Assembly (NCBI RefSeq): GCF_036320965.1
Contig: NC_092250.1
Span: forward strand, 12,893,100 to 12,957,099
From: Panulirus ornatus
Taxonomy: Eukaryota; Arthropoda; Malacostraca; Decapoda; Palinuridae
Direction: 5' to 3'
Length of the DNA stretch: 64,000 nucleotides
Made by a program: the position numbers and the translations under genes. The notes under the pieces are model-generated. The model did not search any database and was not told the origin of the DNA. It saw only the letters and a program-made list of their open reading frames with translations. Shown here in pieces: positions 10,697 to 22,400 of the stretch (the stretch's first letter is position 1; each line of letters begins with the position of its first letter).

Positions 10697-11262
10697 GGTG
10701 TTAGTGTCAGACAACATCTTTCCACTGAACTATAGGAGGAAGGTAGTGGCGTATGTAACCTACACTTATTGTTACGTGAGAGAATGATGAGAATGGATGT
10801 AAGGAGATGTAAGGATGTAAGGAGAATGAAAAGGTCTGATTGGGATGGCAGATGTGTTGAACAGAATGGAATCATAACACTAGAACAAAGTTATAACATA
10901 ATTAACATCACAGAATATGCAATTTCAGGGTAAATTCTGTGTAACAAGGAGAGAGATGAATTGGGCGGTGATGTCTTGCTCTTCGTTAAAGTAAAGCTTA
11001 GTATAGAAAATGTATATCATGGCATGAACGTGAGGTTTCACAGCTAGTACGGCTGTAGAGGAAGTGATCGATTCTGCTCTGTAAACCCATATGGCAGGGA
11101 GTATACAGGACTCGCATGTTAGTTTAGTCTACAGAAAGAGTTTCAGAATACTGGAGACGTAGTATGAATCTATAGTCAGTATGCAGATCATCGTAAAATG
11201 AAATTTGACCCAAAAATATCGCATCCTAAATGGAAATTCCAGATATTACACATCGGTGACAT
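10326..11262. other. Non-repetitive spacer with a (GT)n run
   Basis: Contains (GT)n at about 10663-10694. The reverse frames at 10358-10642 and 10621-10875 are short, low-complexity and unsupported. Confidence 0.5.
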
Positions 11263-11274
11263 CTTCGCCGTAAT

Positions 11275-12010
11275 AAGGCTGACATCATTTCCTCAATACG
11301 GCTGACGACGTCACTGCAATACGGCTGACGACATCACTGCAATGCGGCTGACGACATCACTGCAATACGGCTGACGACGTCACTGCAATACGGCTGACGA
11401 CGTCACTGCAATACGGCTGACGACGTCACTGCAATACGGCTGACGACGTCACTGCAATACGGCTGACGACGTCACTGCAATACGGTTGACGACGTCACTG
11501 CAATACGGTTGACGACGTCACTGAAATACGGCTGACGACATGACTGCAATACGGCTGACGACATGACTGCAATACGGCTGACGACATGACTGCAATACGG
11601 CTGACGACATGACTGCAATACGGCTGACGACATGACTGCAATACGGCTGGCGACGTCACTGCAATACGGCTGGCGACGTCACTGCAATACGGCTGGCGAC
11701 GTCACTGCAATACGGCTGACGACATGACTGCAATACGGCTGACGACATGACTGCAATACAGCTGGCGACGTCACTGCAATACGGCTGGCGACGTCACTGC
11801 AATACGGCTGGCGACGTCACTGCAATACGGCTGACGACGTCACTGCAATACGGCTGACGACGTCACTGAAATACGGCCTTCGACGTCACTGCAATACGGC
11901 TGACGACGTCACTGCAATACGGCTGACGACGTCACTGCAATACGGCTGACGACGTCACTGCAATACGGCTGACATCATCACTACAGTATGGCTGAAGACA
12001 TCACCGCAAT
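11275..12010 (+). repeat. 23-bp minisatellite, about 31 copies
   Basis: Head-to-tail array of CTGACGACGTCACTGCAATACGG-type units (GTCACTGCAATACGG constant). Variants fall in blocks: the GACATGAC type at about 11530-11640, the GGCGACGTC type at about 11645-11705, then both types again. This points to local expansion of short blocks. Many units contain TGACGACGTCA, two opposed CRE-type half sites. Confidence 0.95.
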
Positions 12011-12083
12011 ACGTGGCTGATACCAGCATAGCCAGACATTGTACTACGGAGCCAGACTTGCTGATTATCTTTCTTTTTTATAT

Positions 12084-12194
12084 AAGGAATGTAAACCATC
12101 ATTAGCATGGCATTATCTTTAAGGAATGTATACCATCATTAGCATGGCATTATCTTTAAGGAATGTAAACCATCATTAGCATGGCATTATCTTT
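12084..12194 (+). repeat. 37-bp tandem repeat, three copies
   Basis: Units start at 12084, 12121 and 12158 (AAGGAATGTA, CCATCATTAGCATGGC) and are nearly identical. Confidence 0.9.
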
Positions 12195-12304
12195 TTAGTT
12201 TTAGAATTACCCTCGTATCCCCCCACTCCATCAAAGAGGAGGAGGATCATCGCCACTGGTGCCGACTTCGTACAACGAAAGTTTTGAGAAGATAATGAAA
12301 TGTA

Positions 12305-12461
12305 AATTGACGAAGGAATGTGGTTAGCATTCACGAGCCGCCTAGGGTCGAGAAGCGCAGGGGTTCGAATCCTCGTTGGCGGCAGTCGGTCTACAGTCAA
12401 CCCTGCTGTTCGTCCCCCCTTAGGGATTGGTCGATGGAATGGATACCTGGCCTAGGTTCGG

Positions 12462-12462
<1 letters not shown>
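12305..12462 (+). mobile_element. tRNA-derived SINE, copy 1
   Basis: A tRNA-like head with a pol III B box GGTTCGAATCC (12362-12372) and an A-box-like TGGTTAGCATTC about 30 bp upstream. The shared SINE body follows (GGCGGCAGTCGG, GTCAACCC, TTCGTCC, TTGGTCGATGGAATGG, ACCTGGC). It ends directly in (TA)n. The same body occurs in four other copies in this window. Confidence 0.8.

Positions 12463-12535
<73 letters not shown>
12463..12535. repeat. (TA)n tract
   Basis: About 73 bp of TA separating the tRNA-SINE from the next SINE-like element. Confidence 0.95.
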
Positions 12536-12538
<3 letters not shown>

Positions 12539-12783
12539 CCCTGGGGATAGGGGAGAAAGAATACTTCCCACGTATTCCCTGCGTGTCGTAGAAGGCGACT
12601 AAAAGGGAAGGGAGCGGGGGGCTGGAAATCCTCCCCTCTCGTTTTTTTTTTTTTTTTTTTTTCCTTTTTTTTTTTTTCCAAAAGAAGGAACAGAGAAGGG
12701 GGCCAGGTGAGGATGTTCCCTCAAAGGCCCAGTCCTCTGTTCTTAACGCTACCTCGCTATCGCGGGAAATGGCGAATAGTATG

Positions 12784-12798
<15 letters not shown>
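12536..12798 (+). mobile_element. SINE-like element with internal poly-T (copy 1)
   Basis: Starts CCCTGGGGATAGGGGAG, then GAATACTTCCCACGTATTCC, AAGGCGACTAAAAGGGAAGG and a poly-T stretch. It continues with CCAAAAGAAGGAACAGAGAAG and the 3' core ACGCTACCTCGCTATCGCGG, then poly-A and (TA)n. No tRNA-like boxes are visible. Its 3' core matches that of the RTE-like LINE. Other copies are at 60652-60882, 60953-61182 and 61183-61346, with an edge at 1-34. Confidence 0.8.

Positions 12799-12867
<69 letters not shown>
12799..12867. repeat. (AT)n tract
   Basis: About 69 bp of AT at the tail of the SINE-like element. Confidence 0.95.
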
Positions 12868-12876
<9 letters not shown>

Positions 12877-13304
12877 CGCTTTCATCATTATATGGAGTAC
12901 TTGGGAAACGGAAACTTTGCTGAAGTGTTTGGGAGGTATAGCTATGGTGTCGCCTCACTGTACATCAGACTCTATGCAATACCTCTACGAAGGAAGAACA
13001 TTGTACTCGCTCCTTTACTGTTTCTCACGCTCGTCGTCAACACACATCACTGCTTCATCTCGTTCCTCTTTCACAAGCGACTTCGGACTGAACATCGATC
13101 TCACTATAGTGCAAAAGACACCGAGATACTGCGTACATAAATCGAGCTTCTCGATGCGCACTGATATGATGTAAGTTCCAATTACGTCTGTGATCAATTA
13201 CGAATATAAGGAATGAATATCTGTATAGACTGCAGGACAGACCAACAACAGCATATCTCAGAGAAGCAGAATATTCTTTGGAGGAATAATAATATCTGAT
13301 AGTC

Positions 13305-13520
13305 ATACCTTCACCAGACAAAATAGTGGAGTTGTTGCACCTTCCAAAGAGATTAGCAGGATGAATTGCACAGCTCATCATGACGAGAGGCGAGCTAATG
13401 GTTTCCCTCATTAAGGCATTTGTGTTACTCAGGCTAGAGTACTGTTGTGTGCTACCATCACCCCTTTAATGCAGGCGAAATTGTTGTTTTAGAAAAAGAG
13501 ATACAGGATTTATCCTCGTA
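13305..13520 (+). pseudogene. Relic of a second LINE type (RT C-terminal region)
   Basis: Translation yields KRLAG, MTRGELMVSLIKAF, LRLEYCCVLPSP, and in another frame NAGEIVVLEKEIQ. This order resembles the segment after the RT active site in Jockey/CR1-like LINEs (a basic helix, then a hydrophobic LEYC-type block, then the IE-VQ helix). It contains stops and at least one frameshift. The open frame at 13594-13884 (96 aa) may be a continuation, but I cannot confirm it. Confidence 0.5.
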
Positions 13521-16500
13521 CGCTGTGAAGACTTGAGTTACTGATCATGGTAGACATCTCGTAAGGCAACACTCTCGACAGCACATAGGGGGAATGACAA
13601 GTAGCTCACACGTGGGATATCCTAAAAGATATGGCTCCCCAAATCCTCTCAAAACTTTTTTCTCCATCAGCACAACAGGCATGGAAGATTACCAAGGACT
13701 ACCACAGAACTTGGAAGGTGCAACGGTAGTGGAAAATATCGTTAACTTCCAGGACTCTGATGGTTTTAGCGCAGTGCCTTCCACCAGTGTGAGTACGATG
13801 GTTATGGACGGCTTGCTGAAGCAAATTGAAAACGAGTTCATAGATCGAATACGTGTTGTGTCAGACCTGACTCAGGCAGCCTGAACCAGCAAAATAGCGA
13901 CACAGCTATTTGGTAGGACACCCCGAGCTCCGGAACCATCATAAGGCATGTGTAAGACGAGGTATCTTACAACTCTCCACGGTGCACCTCTGAAACATTG
14001 TTCCCTATTCACGTGTGTCACAGTAAATATGCCATCCACCACCAGTCGAACATCACTAGACACCTGTCGATCGTACTTTCCTCTCTTCTCACTTAAAGCC
14101 TACGTGAAATACGACCCGCCAACTCTCTCCCTCTACGCTTTCCACACACGACTTCGTCTTCCACTTCCTAACGAGAACCACAGAGAACACTGCCTCCCTC
14201 TCCTCCTCATCAGGGGCTGGAACTTGCTTCTCTCTTCCCCTTCATTGGCCACTCGGGAATATTGCTCAGCCTCAGCCTTTTATTCCCAAGCGTATTATCT
14301 AAAGGACATCTCCGTTTATGCCTCGTCTTGTGTGTACTTTACCAAACGTATACTCCACCTCAGTGCACTTTAGCTTACACATGCATTATTTTAAGTATAC
14401 TTTAACTTATGCATACGTTGCCTTACGTGTACATTAACATACGTCATGTATACATTGCCTTACGCACATATTACCATAGGTATGCATCATTTTACGTATA
14501 ACTTATATCAGTATACCTTATCTTGCCTATAACTTTGGCTGTATGGGGAATGATCTTTTATACCCGTACCTCAATCTGTGAGCAATGTCCCTGGCTGAGA
14601 TCCTCATTAGCCAGGCTGATGCTTCCAGTATCTTATTCTGTGCAGCTTCAGTGAATTGATGCGTCTTGAAGGAAGTTGTCCACTTCCCTTCTGAAGAAGT
14701 CCTGGGGTATTCCTATGATGCTCCTTTTATTTTCTGGTCGAAAGACAAACAAGCGTCGTTCTTTAAGGTTTATACTGTTCTCTCAAATATTCCATGAGGC
14801 AGCATGTCTACTCCTTACTGGGTTTGGTGCGCAAATTTCAAACAACTTATAATTCCCGCAAAAAAAAAGATATTTTCGTGCTATTCCATCAAGGTCATTA
14901 TTTATGCACATTCAGAACCTAATGTTTCCACTGTGTTTCCTTGTTGTCTAGCATCACGTGACTTTTTTGTCTTCGTTTTCGTAAGTACAGCTTCAGAGCT
15001 TCCAGCCAGTCCCATACGTTCAGAAATGTTTCTGAAACAGCTAGGCTGTTGAGGATCCTTTGGACGCATGCCATGTCCACAGTTTCACCGGCCGTGTGTG
15101 GCGATGGTGACCCATCAGTCCAACCGTAAGGAGAAAAGTGCTGTGAGTAAAGACTTCATTGGTTTTCTCTCTTGCTTATGAAGATGTGAATATCCATCGC
15201 ATCGAATTTGCATCTTGGACACATCCTTTCATATGTTCTCCAGAGTTGAAGTCATCAAGCATCATTACTCCTGAATGTTTTATTCCCATCTCCCGTTGTT
15301 ATAATGGCAACTGTTCCCGTCTTGTATTTGGAGGAGTTTAAGGCCCTTCTAGATGGACATCAGGCTAATTTGGTGGCCCATTGGGAGATTTGGCTAGCAA
15401 CTGTTTGCAGGTTGTCAGTATCCTCAGCTGATGGCCATACCAATTCCATACTGAATGTACTATCTCTTGTAAGTATACGTAGTTGTATTATGTGTCGTTT
15501 CGAATGTCAGATGTGTGCCTGCAGACCGGACAGGGAACAGGATTACTTAAGTACCAAGCTTATGAAAATAGACAATGAATTTCATATAGTAAAGAAGCTT
15601 TACCATTGTGATCTCTTTACCAAGAGAGAATGTACCCAGTCGTTTCATTTTCCAGTAATCCGACTCGTGGTTTTTTTTACGTGATCACAACCAGGTTCCA
15701 TTTATCAAGGGTCTTCGCCATCTCCACAAACAGTTCATCAGCCCTTCCCAAAGTTCCCTGATGGCAACCTGGAACGCGGGTCACCCTCCACTCCCTCTTT
15801 TGCCACCTGATACGCGTCTCTCCCCCCAACTTGGAACACATCTTTCGTATAATCGGCCACCTGGAACATTTCCTTTTCTTTCCCTATCCCCGTTTGGGAA
15901 TTGCTTCCCCTCTCATCCTTTTCACAGCCTACCCCTTGACGACGCCATCCCTCCTTCATTCCGGCCTCCTATCACAAGGCTATCTTCAGCCTTCTGTCCT
16001 TCCCCATCCCTTTTAGCCATCGGTGAAACGACCTTTAGTCTCAACCCATCCTCAAACTGTCCGTCTTAAAGAAAGCATTCTTGGTTCCCTTTCCCAATCC
16101 TCTCCCCCTAGCCACCTTGATCCTTACTCCTCCTTCCCCTCTTTCCGTTTTAGAACAGGGCCCCCCCTGTGATATCTTCTCCCTGTTGCTTCCTTTGACA
16201 TCTACTCCTTGCCCCTTCCCTTTCAGTGGCCACTTTAAGCAAGCACACAAACTCCCTGCTTCTCTTCCTTCTGATCAACGGACGATTTTGAAGACATCAT
16301 CCTTCTTCTGCTCCTCCTTCGCTTGTAGCACGGAACATAGCCCCCCCCCCCTTCCTCCTTCTTAATTGGAGAACCGTGCTGGCTACCTGGAATTTGACCC
16401 GCTCCATCCATCTTCCTCATTAGCGGAACACGGCCTTCTCCAAGTCTTGTCACCTCGTACCTTCCCTCTGGCTATCCGGAACCTGAGCTTCATCCGCTCC

Positions 16501-17185
16501 AACCTCAACCACGTCCCTAGTTAACTGGAGTACACAACCCTCTCCTGCCACCATCCCTCAAATCCTGGTCGAATGGAAGACGAAACGCTCATTTCCCTGT
16601 ACCTCTGGTGACTGTGTGGAACACTGCTCCCTCCCTTTGCCTTCCGGTAACGACCTGGAGAGAGCGATCTTGCGCGACTTGTACCCCCTGGCCCTCTATC
16701 TTCCATCTGCTAAACGCGTCCCTTAGATGCCTATCTGCCGTTTGCCCAAACAAAAGAAGAATCGCTTACGTTCATCAGTTTTAACCATTTGCATATTGCT
16801 CTCAGTTCCATGCATTCTTGTAATGCTCGCTTGCTAGTCAGGGTCCCGGGTAGGCCATGGGTTTATTCCAGCAGAGTGCAGGCATCCATTCCACCAGGCC
16901 ATTCGAAAAGATTATTCATTCCAGGGAGCTCCATTGTCCACTAGGTTCGCTGCGATTTCTAATTCGTTTTTGTGTTCTCTAGATTCTGTTTCCCCTCCTG
17001 ATATTTATCGAAGTATTACGCTGCTTCTTAAACATACACACACAAAAGGTTGTAGTTGATTCATTGGAGTGTTTACAAATACACGTGAAACATTGGTATA
17101 AATCTCTGGAAAGATAAACAAAGAAACGATAAGCTTTCGAATTTATTTCAAGCCGGTATCGAAAGATGCTGTGTTTGTTTCCAGA

Positions 17186-17187
<2 letters not shown>
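13521..17187. other. Long spacer with no identifiable gene
   Basis: Open frames at 13594-13884 (96 aa), 13948-14373 (141 aa) and 15304-15684 (126 aa) on + have no recognisable domain. TACNTTACG-like words recur loosely at about 14380-14520. From about 15700 to 16750 the + strand is strongly pyrimidine-rich, with repeated ACCTGGAAC-like words suggesting an old minisatellite. Confidence 0.5.

Positions 17188-17262
<75 letters not shown>
17188..17262. repeat. (TC)n microsatellite
   Basis: About 75 bp of TC dinucleotides. Confidence 0.97.
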
Positions 17263-17265
<3 letters not shown>

Positions 17266-17294
17266 ATATATGAATGTGTGCGTTTCTCATTACT

Positions 17295-17320
17295 GGTGTG
17301 TGTGTGTGTGTGTGTGTGTG
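17295..17320. repeat. (GT)n microsatellite
   Basis: A short GT run a few dozen bases after the TC tract. Confidence 0.9.
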
Positions 17321-17506
17321 GAAGAAAATATACAGGGACACCAGTAGATGTTACACGGTAAGATGTGATCCTGGTAACGTCTTCTGGTGTCTCTGTATGT
17401 TCTCCTTCATCTGTGATGTGTTACTATTTGTTTCTGACGATGTGTTGAAATACACGAAAGCGCTTCAGCAAATTTTTCTGCTTCGATTTTCCGTCGTGGT
17501 CTACAA

Positions 17507-17508
<2 letters not shown>

Positions 17509-17593
<85 letters not shown>
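17509..17593. repeat. (AT)n tract
   Basis: About 85 bp of AT, among the longest in the window. Confidence 0.95.
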
Positions 17594-17595
<2 letters not shown>

Positions 17596-17748
17596 AATTA
17601 AGACTGTAGTATGCTCACTGTTAAACACGTACCGATTTGAACCATTAATGGCATCACAAGAACACACACGTACCTGACCTCTGACAGCAATGGCACTTAG
17701 AGAACAGGCTGTCATTTACAAGACCCGATGCCAGGCTTGATCTGGCAC

Positions 17749-17766
17749 ACACACACACACACACAC
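17749..17766. repeat. (CA)n run abutting a SINE
   Basis: About 18 bp of CA dinucleotides ending next to the 5' end of the tRNA-derived SINE. Confidence 0.9.
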
Positions 17767-17767
17767 G

Positions 17768-17965
17768 GGCCTCTGTGGTGTAGTGGCTAGTGTTATTACG
17801 AGTCAGCACGGCTCACCCGGGATCATCCGTACATTGGTTCGTATCCAGGGGGCGCGGCAGGCGGCCATAACCAACCCCACTGTTCATCCTCCCCCTCAGC
17901 GCTGGTCGATAATTCGGTTCCTGGCTTAGCCTCGGGTGTAATTACGGATTCGTAATTACCTTTTA
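17768..17965 (+). mobile_element. tRNA-derived SINE, copy 2 (best preserved head)
   Basis: A box TGGTGTAGTGG at 17776-17786 and B box GGTTCGTATCC at 17836-17846, followed by the shared body (GGCGCGGCAGGCGG, CTGTTCATCC, CTGGTCGATAATTC, TTCCTGGCTTAG). Near its end GTAATTACG and CGTAATTAC form a perfect 9-bp inverted repeat around GATT. It lies directly upstream of the 41-bp satellite. Confidence 0.85.
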
Positions 17966-18026
17966 GCACTCGACGGGGAGGGAGTTTTACACCCGCGAGG
18001 CCCCATTTCATAAACATTGGTGTCAT

Positions 18027-19174
18027 ACAGCTTTGTTAAATTCATGTAGTGCTGTCTCGACATTAACACAGCTTTGTTAAGTTCATGTAGTGCTGTCTCG
18101 ACATTAATACAGCTTTGTTAAGTTCATGTAATGCTGTCTCGACATTAACACAACTTTGTTAAATTCATGTAATGCTGTCTCGACATTAATACAGCTTTGT
18201 TAAATTCATGTAGTGCTGTCTCGACATTAACACAGCTTTGTTAAGTTCATGTAATGCTGTCTCGACATTAATACAGCTTTGTTAAATTCATGTAGTGCTG
18301 TCTCGACATTAATACAGCTTTGTTAAATTCATGTAATGCTGTCTCGACATTAATACAGCTTTGTTAAATTCATGTAATGCTGTCTCGACATTAATGCAGC
18401 TTTGTTAAATTCATGTAATGCTGTCTCGACATTAATACAGCTTTGTTAAATTCATGTAATGCTGTCTCGACATTAATACAGCTTTGTTAAATTCATGTAA
18501 TGCTGTCTCGACATTAATACAGCTTTCTTAAATTCATGTAGTGCTGTCTCGACATTAATACAGCTTTCTTAAATTCATGTAATGCTGTCTCGACATTAAC
18601 ACAGCTTTGTTAAATTCATGTAATGCTGTCTCGACATTAACACAACTTTGTTAAATTCATGTAATGCTGTCTCGACATTAATGCAGCATTGTTAAATTCA
18701 TGTAATGCTGTCTCGACATTAATACAGCTTTGTTAAGTTCATGTAATGCTGTCTCGACATTAATGCAGCATTGTTAAATTCATGTAGTGCTGTCTCGACA
18801 TTAACACAGCTTTGTTAAGTTCATGTAGTGCTGTCTCGACATTAATACAGCTTTCTTAAATTCATGTAGTGCTGTCTCGACATTAATACAGCTTTCTTAA
18901 ATTCATGTAATGCTGTCTCGACATTAACACAGCTTTGTTAAATTCATGTAATGCTGTCTCGACATTAACACAACTTTGTTAAATTCATGTAATGCTGTCT
19001 CGACATTAATGCAGCATTGTTAAATTCATGTAATGCTGTCTCGACATTAATACAGCTTTGTTAAGTTCATGTAATGCTGTCTCGACATTAATGCAGCATT
19101 GTTAAATTCATGTAGTGCTGTCTCGACATTAACACAGCTTTGTTAAGTTCATGTAATGCTGTCTCGACATTAAT
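18027..19174 (+). repeat. 41-bp satellite, 28 exact-length copies
   Basis: Unit starts fall every 41 bp from 18027 to 19134; 28 x 41 = 1148 bp with no indels. The unit reads ACAGCTTTGTTAAATTC, then ATGTARTGCTGTCTCGAC, then ATTAAY. Diagnostic variants (CTTTC/CTTTG, CAGCA/CAGCT, AAGTT/AAATT, GTAGTG/GTAATG) form an ordered pattern; see the higher-order repeat. Confidence 0.97.
18519..19174 (+). repeat. Higher-order repeat: 328-bp octamer of the 41-bp unit, duplicated
   Basis: Units 13-20 (18519-18846) and 21-28 (18847-19174) carry the same variants in the same order. By eye they differ at one base in the last unit (GTAGTG versus GTAATG). This is a recent in-register duplication of eight units. 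Confidence 0.93.
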
Positions 19175-19429
19175 CATGTCCTCATTCGTTCTGTTCCATT
19201 CATCCACCTCTCCTAACACTTTTTAAGAGTACGTCTTCGTACCTTGTTTGATTTCGCGTTTCTTCCGGTGATGGTTGCTCTTTCTGCTTTCTCACATCTT
19301 TCGCAGAGTTGTTCACTCTACACCTCATCGATCTGCTTTCAAAAAAACTTAAAGGTTGGTTGTGATCAGTTCACAGTGCCTTGCTCTTTTCTCCTCCTAG
19401 GCTGGCAGAGTGAACTTATGAAACCTTGT

Positions 19430-19435
<6 letters not shown>

Positions 19436-19494
<59 letters not shown>
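19436..19494. repeat. (TC)n microsatellite
   Basis: About 58 bp of TC dinucleotides. Confidence 0.97.
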
Positions 19495-22400
19495 GAATTT
19501 CCTTCTAAGAAACCCTTCATCGACTAGAGGCCACGAACTTCTCTTCTCTCCAACAGTGGGTCAGTAAATTAGAAAAAATAAGGAAAAGAACAGTTTAATT
19601 GAATCCGGGTTGCCATTTAGCTCAATATATACAGTTAAGGAATTACATAACTGTGAGAAGGGGGTCATATCAGTCGCTAGTTCATCACAAAAGAGCTCAA
19701 TCAAGGTGGAATTGGATAGTTCTATGCTTTGGATGAGCACGTGAGTGAAGTCTGTCTACGTAGTGCAGGATGCTCGACAGAGCCAATTCTGTGGTTTATG
19801 CATTATACATTTCGTGGTGATTAGCGTTTGTGTGTCCGTGATGGTGAGGGACTGGGGGAAGGTGCAGAGCATGCAGGAGAAGCGCTTGTTGGGATGAACG
19901 ACAATTTCAGAGCAAGTCAGATGCCCATTGGTTGACCATCCAACGCTGAATGGACTAAATGAGAGGTGAGTGGCTCAAAATTATTTTAAGCATTGATAAA
20001 GCAGGATATTGATAGACGTAAAACGCTTATCATTTTTGGTTTGTAAGGTCATCATCATACACCACATTTGAGGATGAAGGAGAAGAGATAAAAGGAACAG
20101 AATAGAAGATGTTTATTGAAAGATTGCTGGGGTCGGTGGGAGCTGCCTGAGGCAATTCCGGCGATGGGGTGGTGGGTGGATAGGAGAAGACCTGGTTGTT
20201 GGCTATGATCGAGACGTAGGCGTAGCGGGGGCTGTCGCAAGGCCAGTTGTGATTATGTGTGACGTGAGAGTCGTGTATCCTGGAGGTTCCTGGGCAGACT
20301 GGTACACTTGGGGACAAGATGGGAGGGAGGGAGGTGGGACGTTCATCAGACGTGATGGGCTAAAGGGAGTGCTTTCAGACGACTACTAAGATCTTGTTTG
20401 AGACTCCAAGTTATGATGGGGTGGAGGTTGTGGCACGGATCAGCCCTGCTGGCACCATAGGACGGGAGGGAGTGTTGGCATACGGTGGTGTCAAGACTGG
20501 AAGTTACGTGTTCAAATGTTGGCAGGTGGTGGTAGAGAGCTAGGGCTCCGGGATCATGTTTGAGGAGGAAAGGTTATACCTGATATTGTTGGAGTCGTGG
20601 AGGCGGAGTTCGCTGGAGAGGGATGAGATCTGGTCCCGTTCTGGCCACAGAGGTGCATGGTACTGGTCGTAGGGGATTGAGGGAGAAGGCAGGAGGAGGA
20701 GGGAGGAGGTGGATGATTGCTCCTCCTAATGGAAGATAACCTCGATGCTCAAAAAGTGATGGAGGATGGCCCATTGAGACGGTGCGTGGCGGGAGGGGGG
20801 GATTGCCTGTAGGGAAGAGGTGCATGGTGCATGGAGCGGTGACTTGATCCTTTCCTGGCGATGGTGAGGTGCTGCTCAAGAAGATGGAGACTCCAATAAT
20901 CTTGATTCTCTTGGTGTTGGGTTGTCATAGAGTTGCAGGTGTTTAGTAGCCTGGCACCGCCAGCACCTGCGTGATCACACCAGGATGAGAGGTACTGATA
21001 CGCCACTGTTGCTAGATCTTATCCCCCACACATTTGGACCTGGATATTGAGAGTATTATCTGTGGTCCACCAGTTGGAAAATGTATGATGCCGTGGTTGG
21101 ACGGCGTGGTAGACGAGGACGTAAGGGAAAGAGCAGAGGTGAGAGAAGGCATGTGAGAGGAAATGTGATAGTGCAATTCCACAAACCTCAACCATTTCCG
21201 TGATGATTTAGATTGGTAAAGTGGAGTTCATTAGTCAGGAACCAGAGCTTCGTTGTGAAAGGTGTCGCGATATTAGGAACTGATTCATATTTCCATCAAT
21301 GATTCCCATGATCTCTGCAGGTTCACGTGAAATCGGCTATATAGAAGTTTCTGATGTGCTTCCCTGTAAGATATCAGTGGTCTTCCAAGAAATGAGTTCG
21401 ATTGACAGCAAAAGACCATCGGTGGTGGGGGTGCGTATCACGCATACTGGAGACACAGGATCGAAGTGCAGGCCAGCCAACGCGGTGACCTTCGGTTCCG
21501 CCCGTAAAACACGGAGCAAAAAGATACCCCGTAGCTGGTCCATCGAGCCGGATATTAGCTCTGGTATCCCTCCAGTATTTAGATCGGAACATTACTACAG
21601 CCTAATGATGTCGGCCGATTAAGGAACTCTTTTGCTAATATATGGTCTCCAACGCGCTATTAGAGATGGCTGCCCTCTACACTCTAAATTTCTTTATTCC
21701 AATTATTGATCTCCCATAAAAAGAGACGAATTCATCGAAATAAGTCAGATCTGATCATGTAAAAGGCCTCTCTCATAGGTCGTCAAAATGTTTCATCTGT
21801 TGGATAAGTGCTGTAATCACCATATGAACTGTTTTAAGTTGATGCGCCACTAGTGTGGAGTCATTCCATCTAATGTGTCTCTAACCGTAAGGCTGTTGCT
21901 TCCCATAGTTTCTTGGTGGAGACCAGCCACACGAGGATTGACCGTTACTGTGCCTCCTCCATGACTCGGACTTCGAAGCTGAGGATATGTCTTCCGTCTC
22001 TCATCTTCCAATCTTCCTGTAACCTATTACTTTTGAGGGTCAGGTTTACGGACACGTAAGGAGCATCAGTTTAGTTTCTACATTCTTTTTCTCAATCTTC
22101 CATTCGCCTGATTTAGCCACGATTAGGGCATGCTCTAGAGGCCCGTGTCCATCTTGATCACTAGAATAAAGAAAATATACGAGATTATCGCATTCCTTCC
22201 TTAATCTGACTCCATGCCATAAAGTGCATGTCAAACCCATCCTTCACATATGCTTTTAAAGATGGTATGCAAACTCGGCTTTGACATAGAAGGTTAGTAT
22301 CGTGAGACAAGGTCGATATTGAAAATGGTAGTGGTGTTAGAATGATCCTTATCACCTTCAAAACGGTGATAGAAATGTTTTTAGTTGGTGGACGTAACTC

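Noticed and set aside
11275..12010. CRISPR-like or bacterial repeat region
   Set aside because: No spacers and a eukaryotic context; it is a minisatellite with point variants.
12340..12385. A true tRNA gene at the B-box sequence
   Set aside because: No acceptor-stem pairing or complete cloverleaf is visible, and the sequence continues into a SINE body shared by other copies.
13948..14373. A 141-codon frame as a host gene
   Set aside because: Composition follows the C/T-rich strand, no domain is visible, and no start or splice context supports it.
15304..15684. A 126-codon frame, considered as a LINE endonuclease relic
   Set aside because: Only isolated words resemble an endonuclease and on uncertain strands; not enough to call.
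18027..19174. CRISPR-like regular array
   Set aside because: The whole 41-bp unit repeats head to tail with no unique spacers; this is a satellite.
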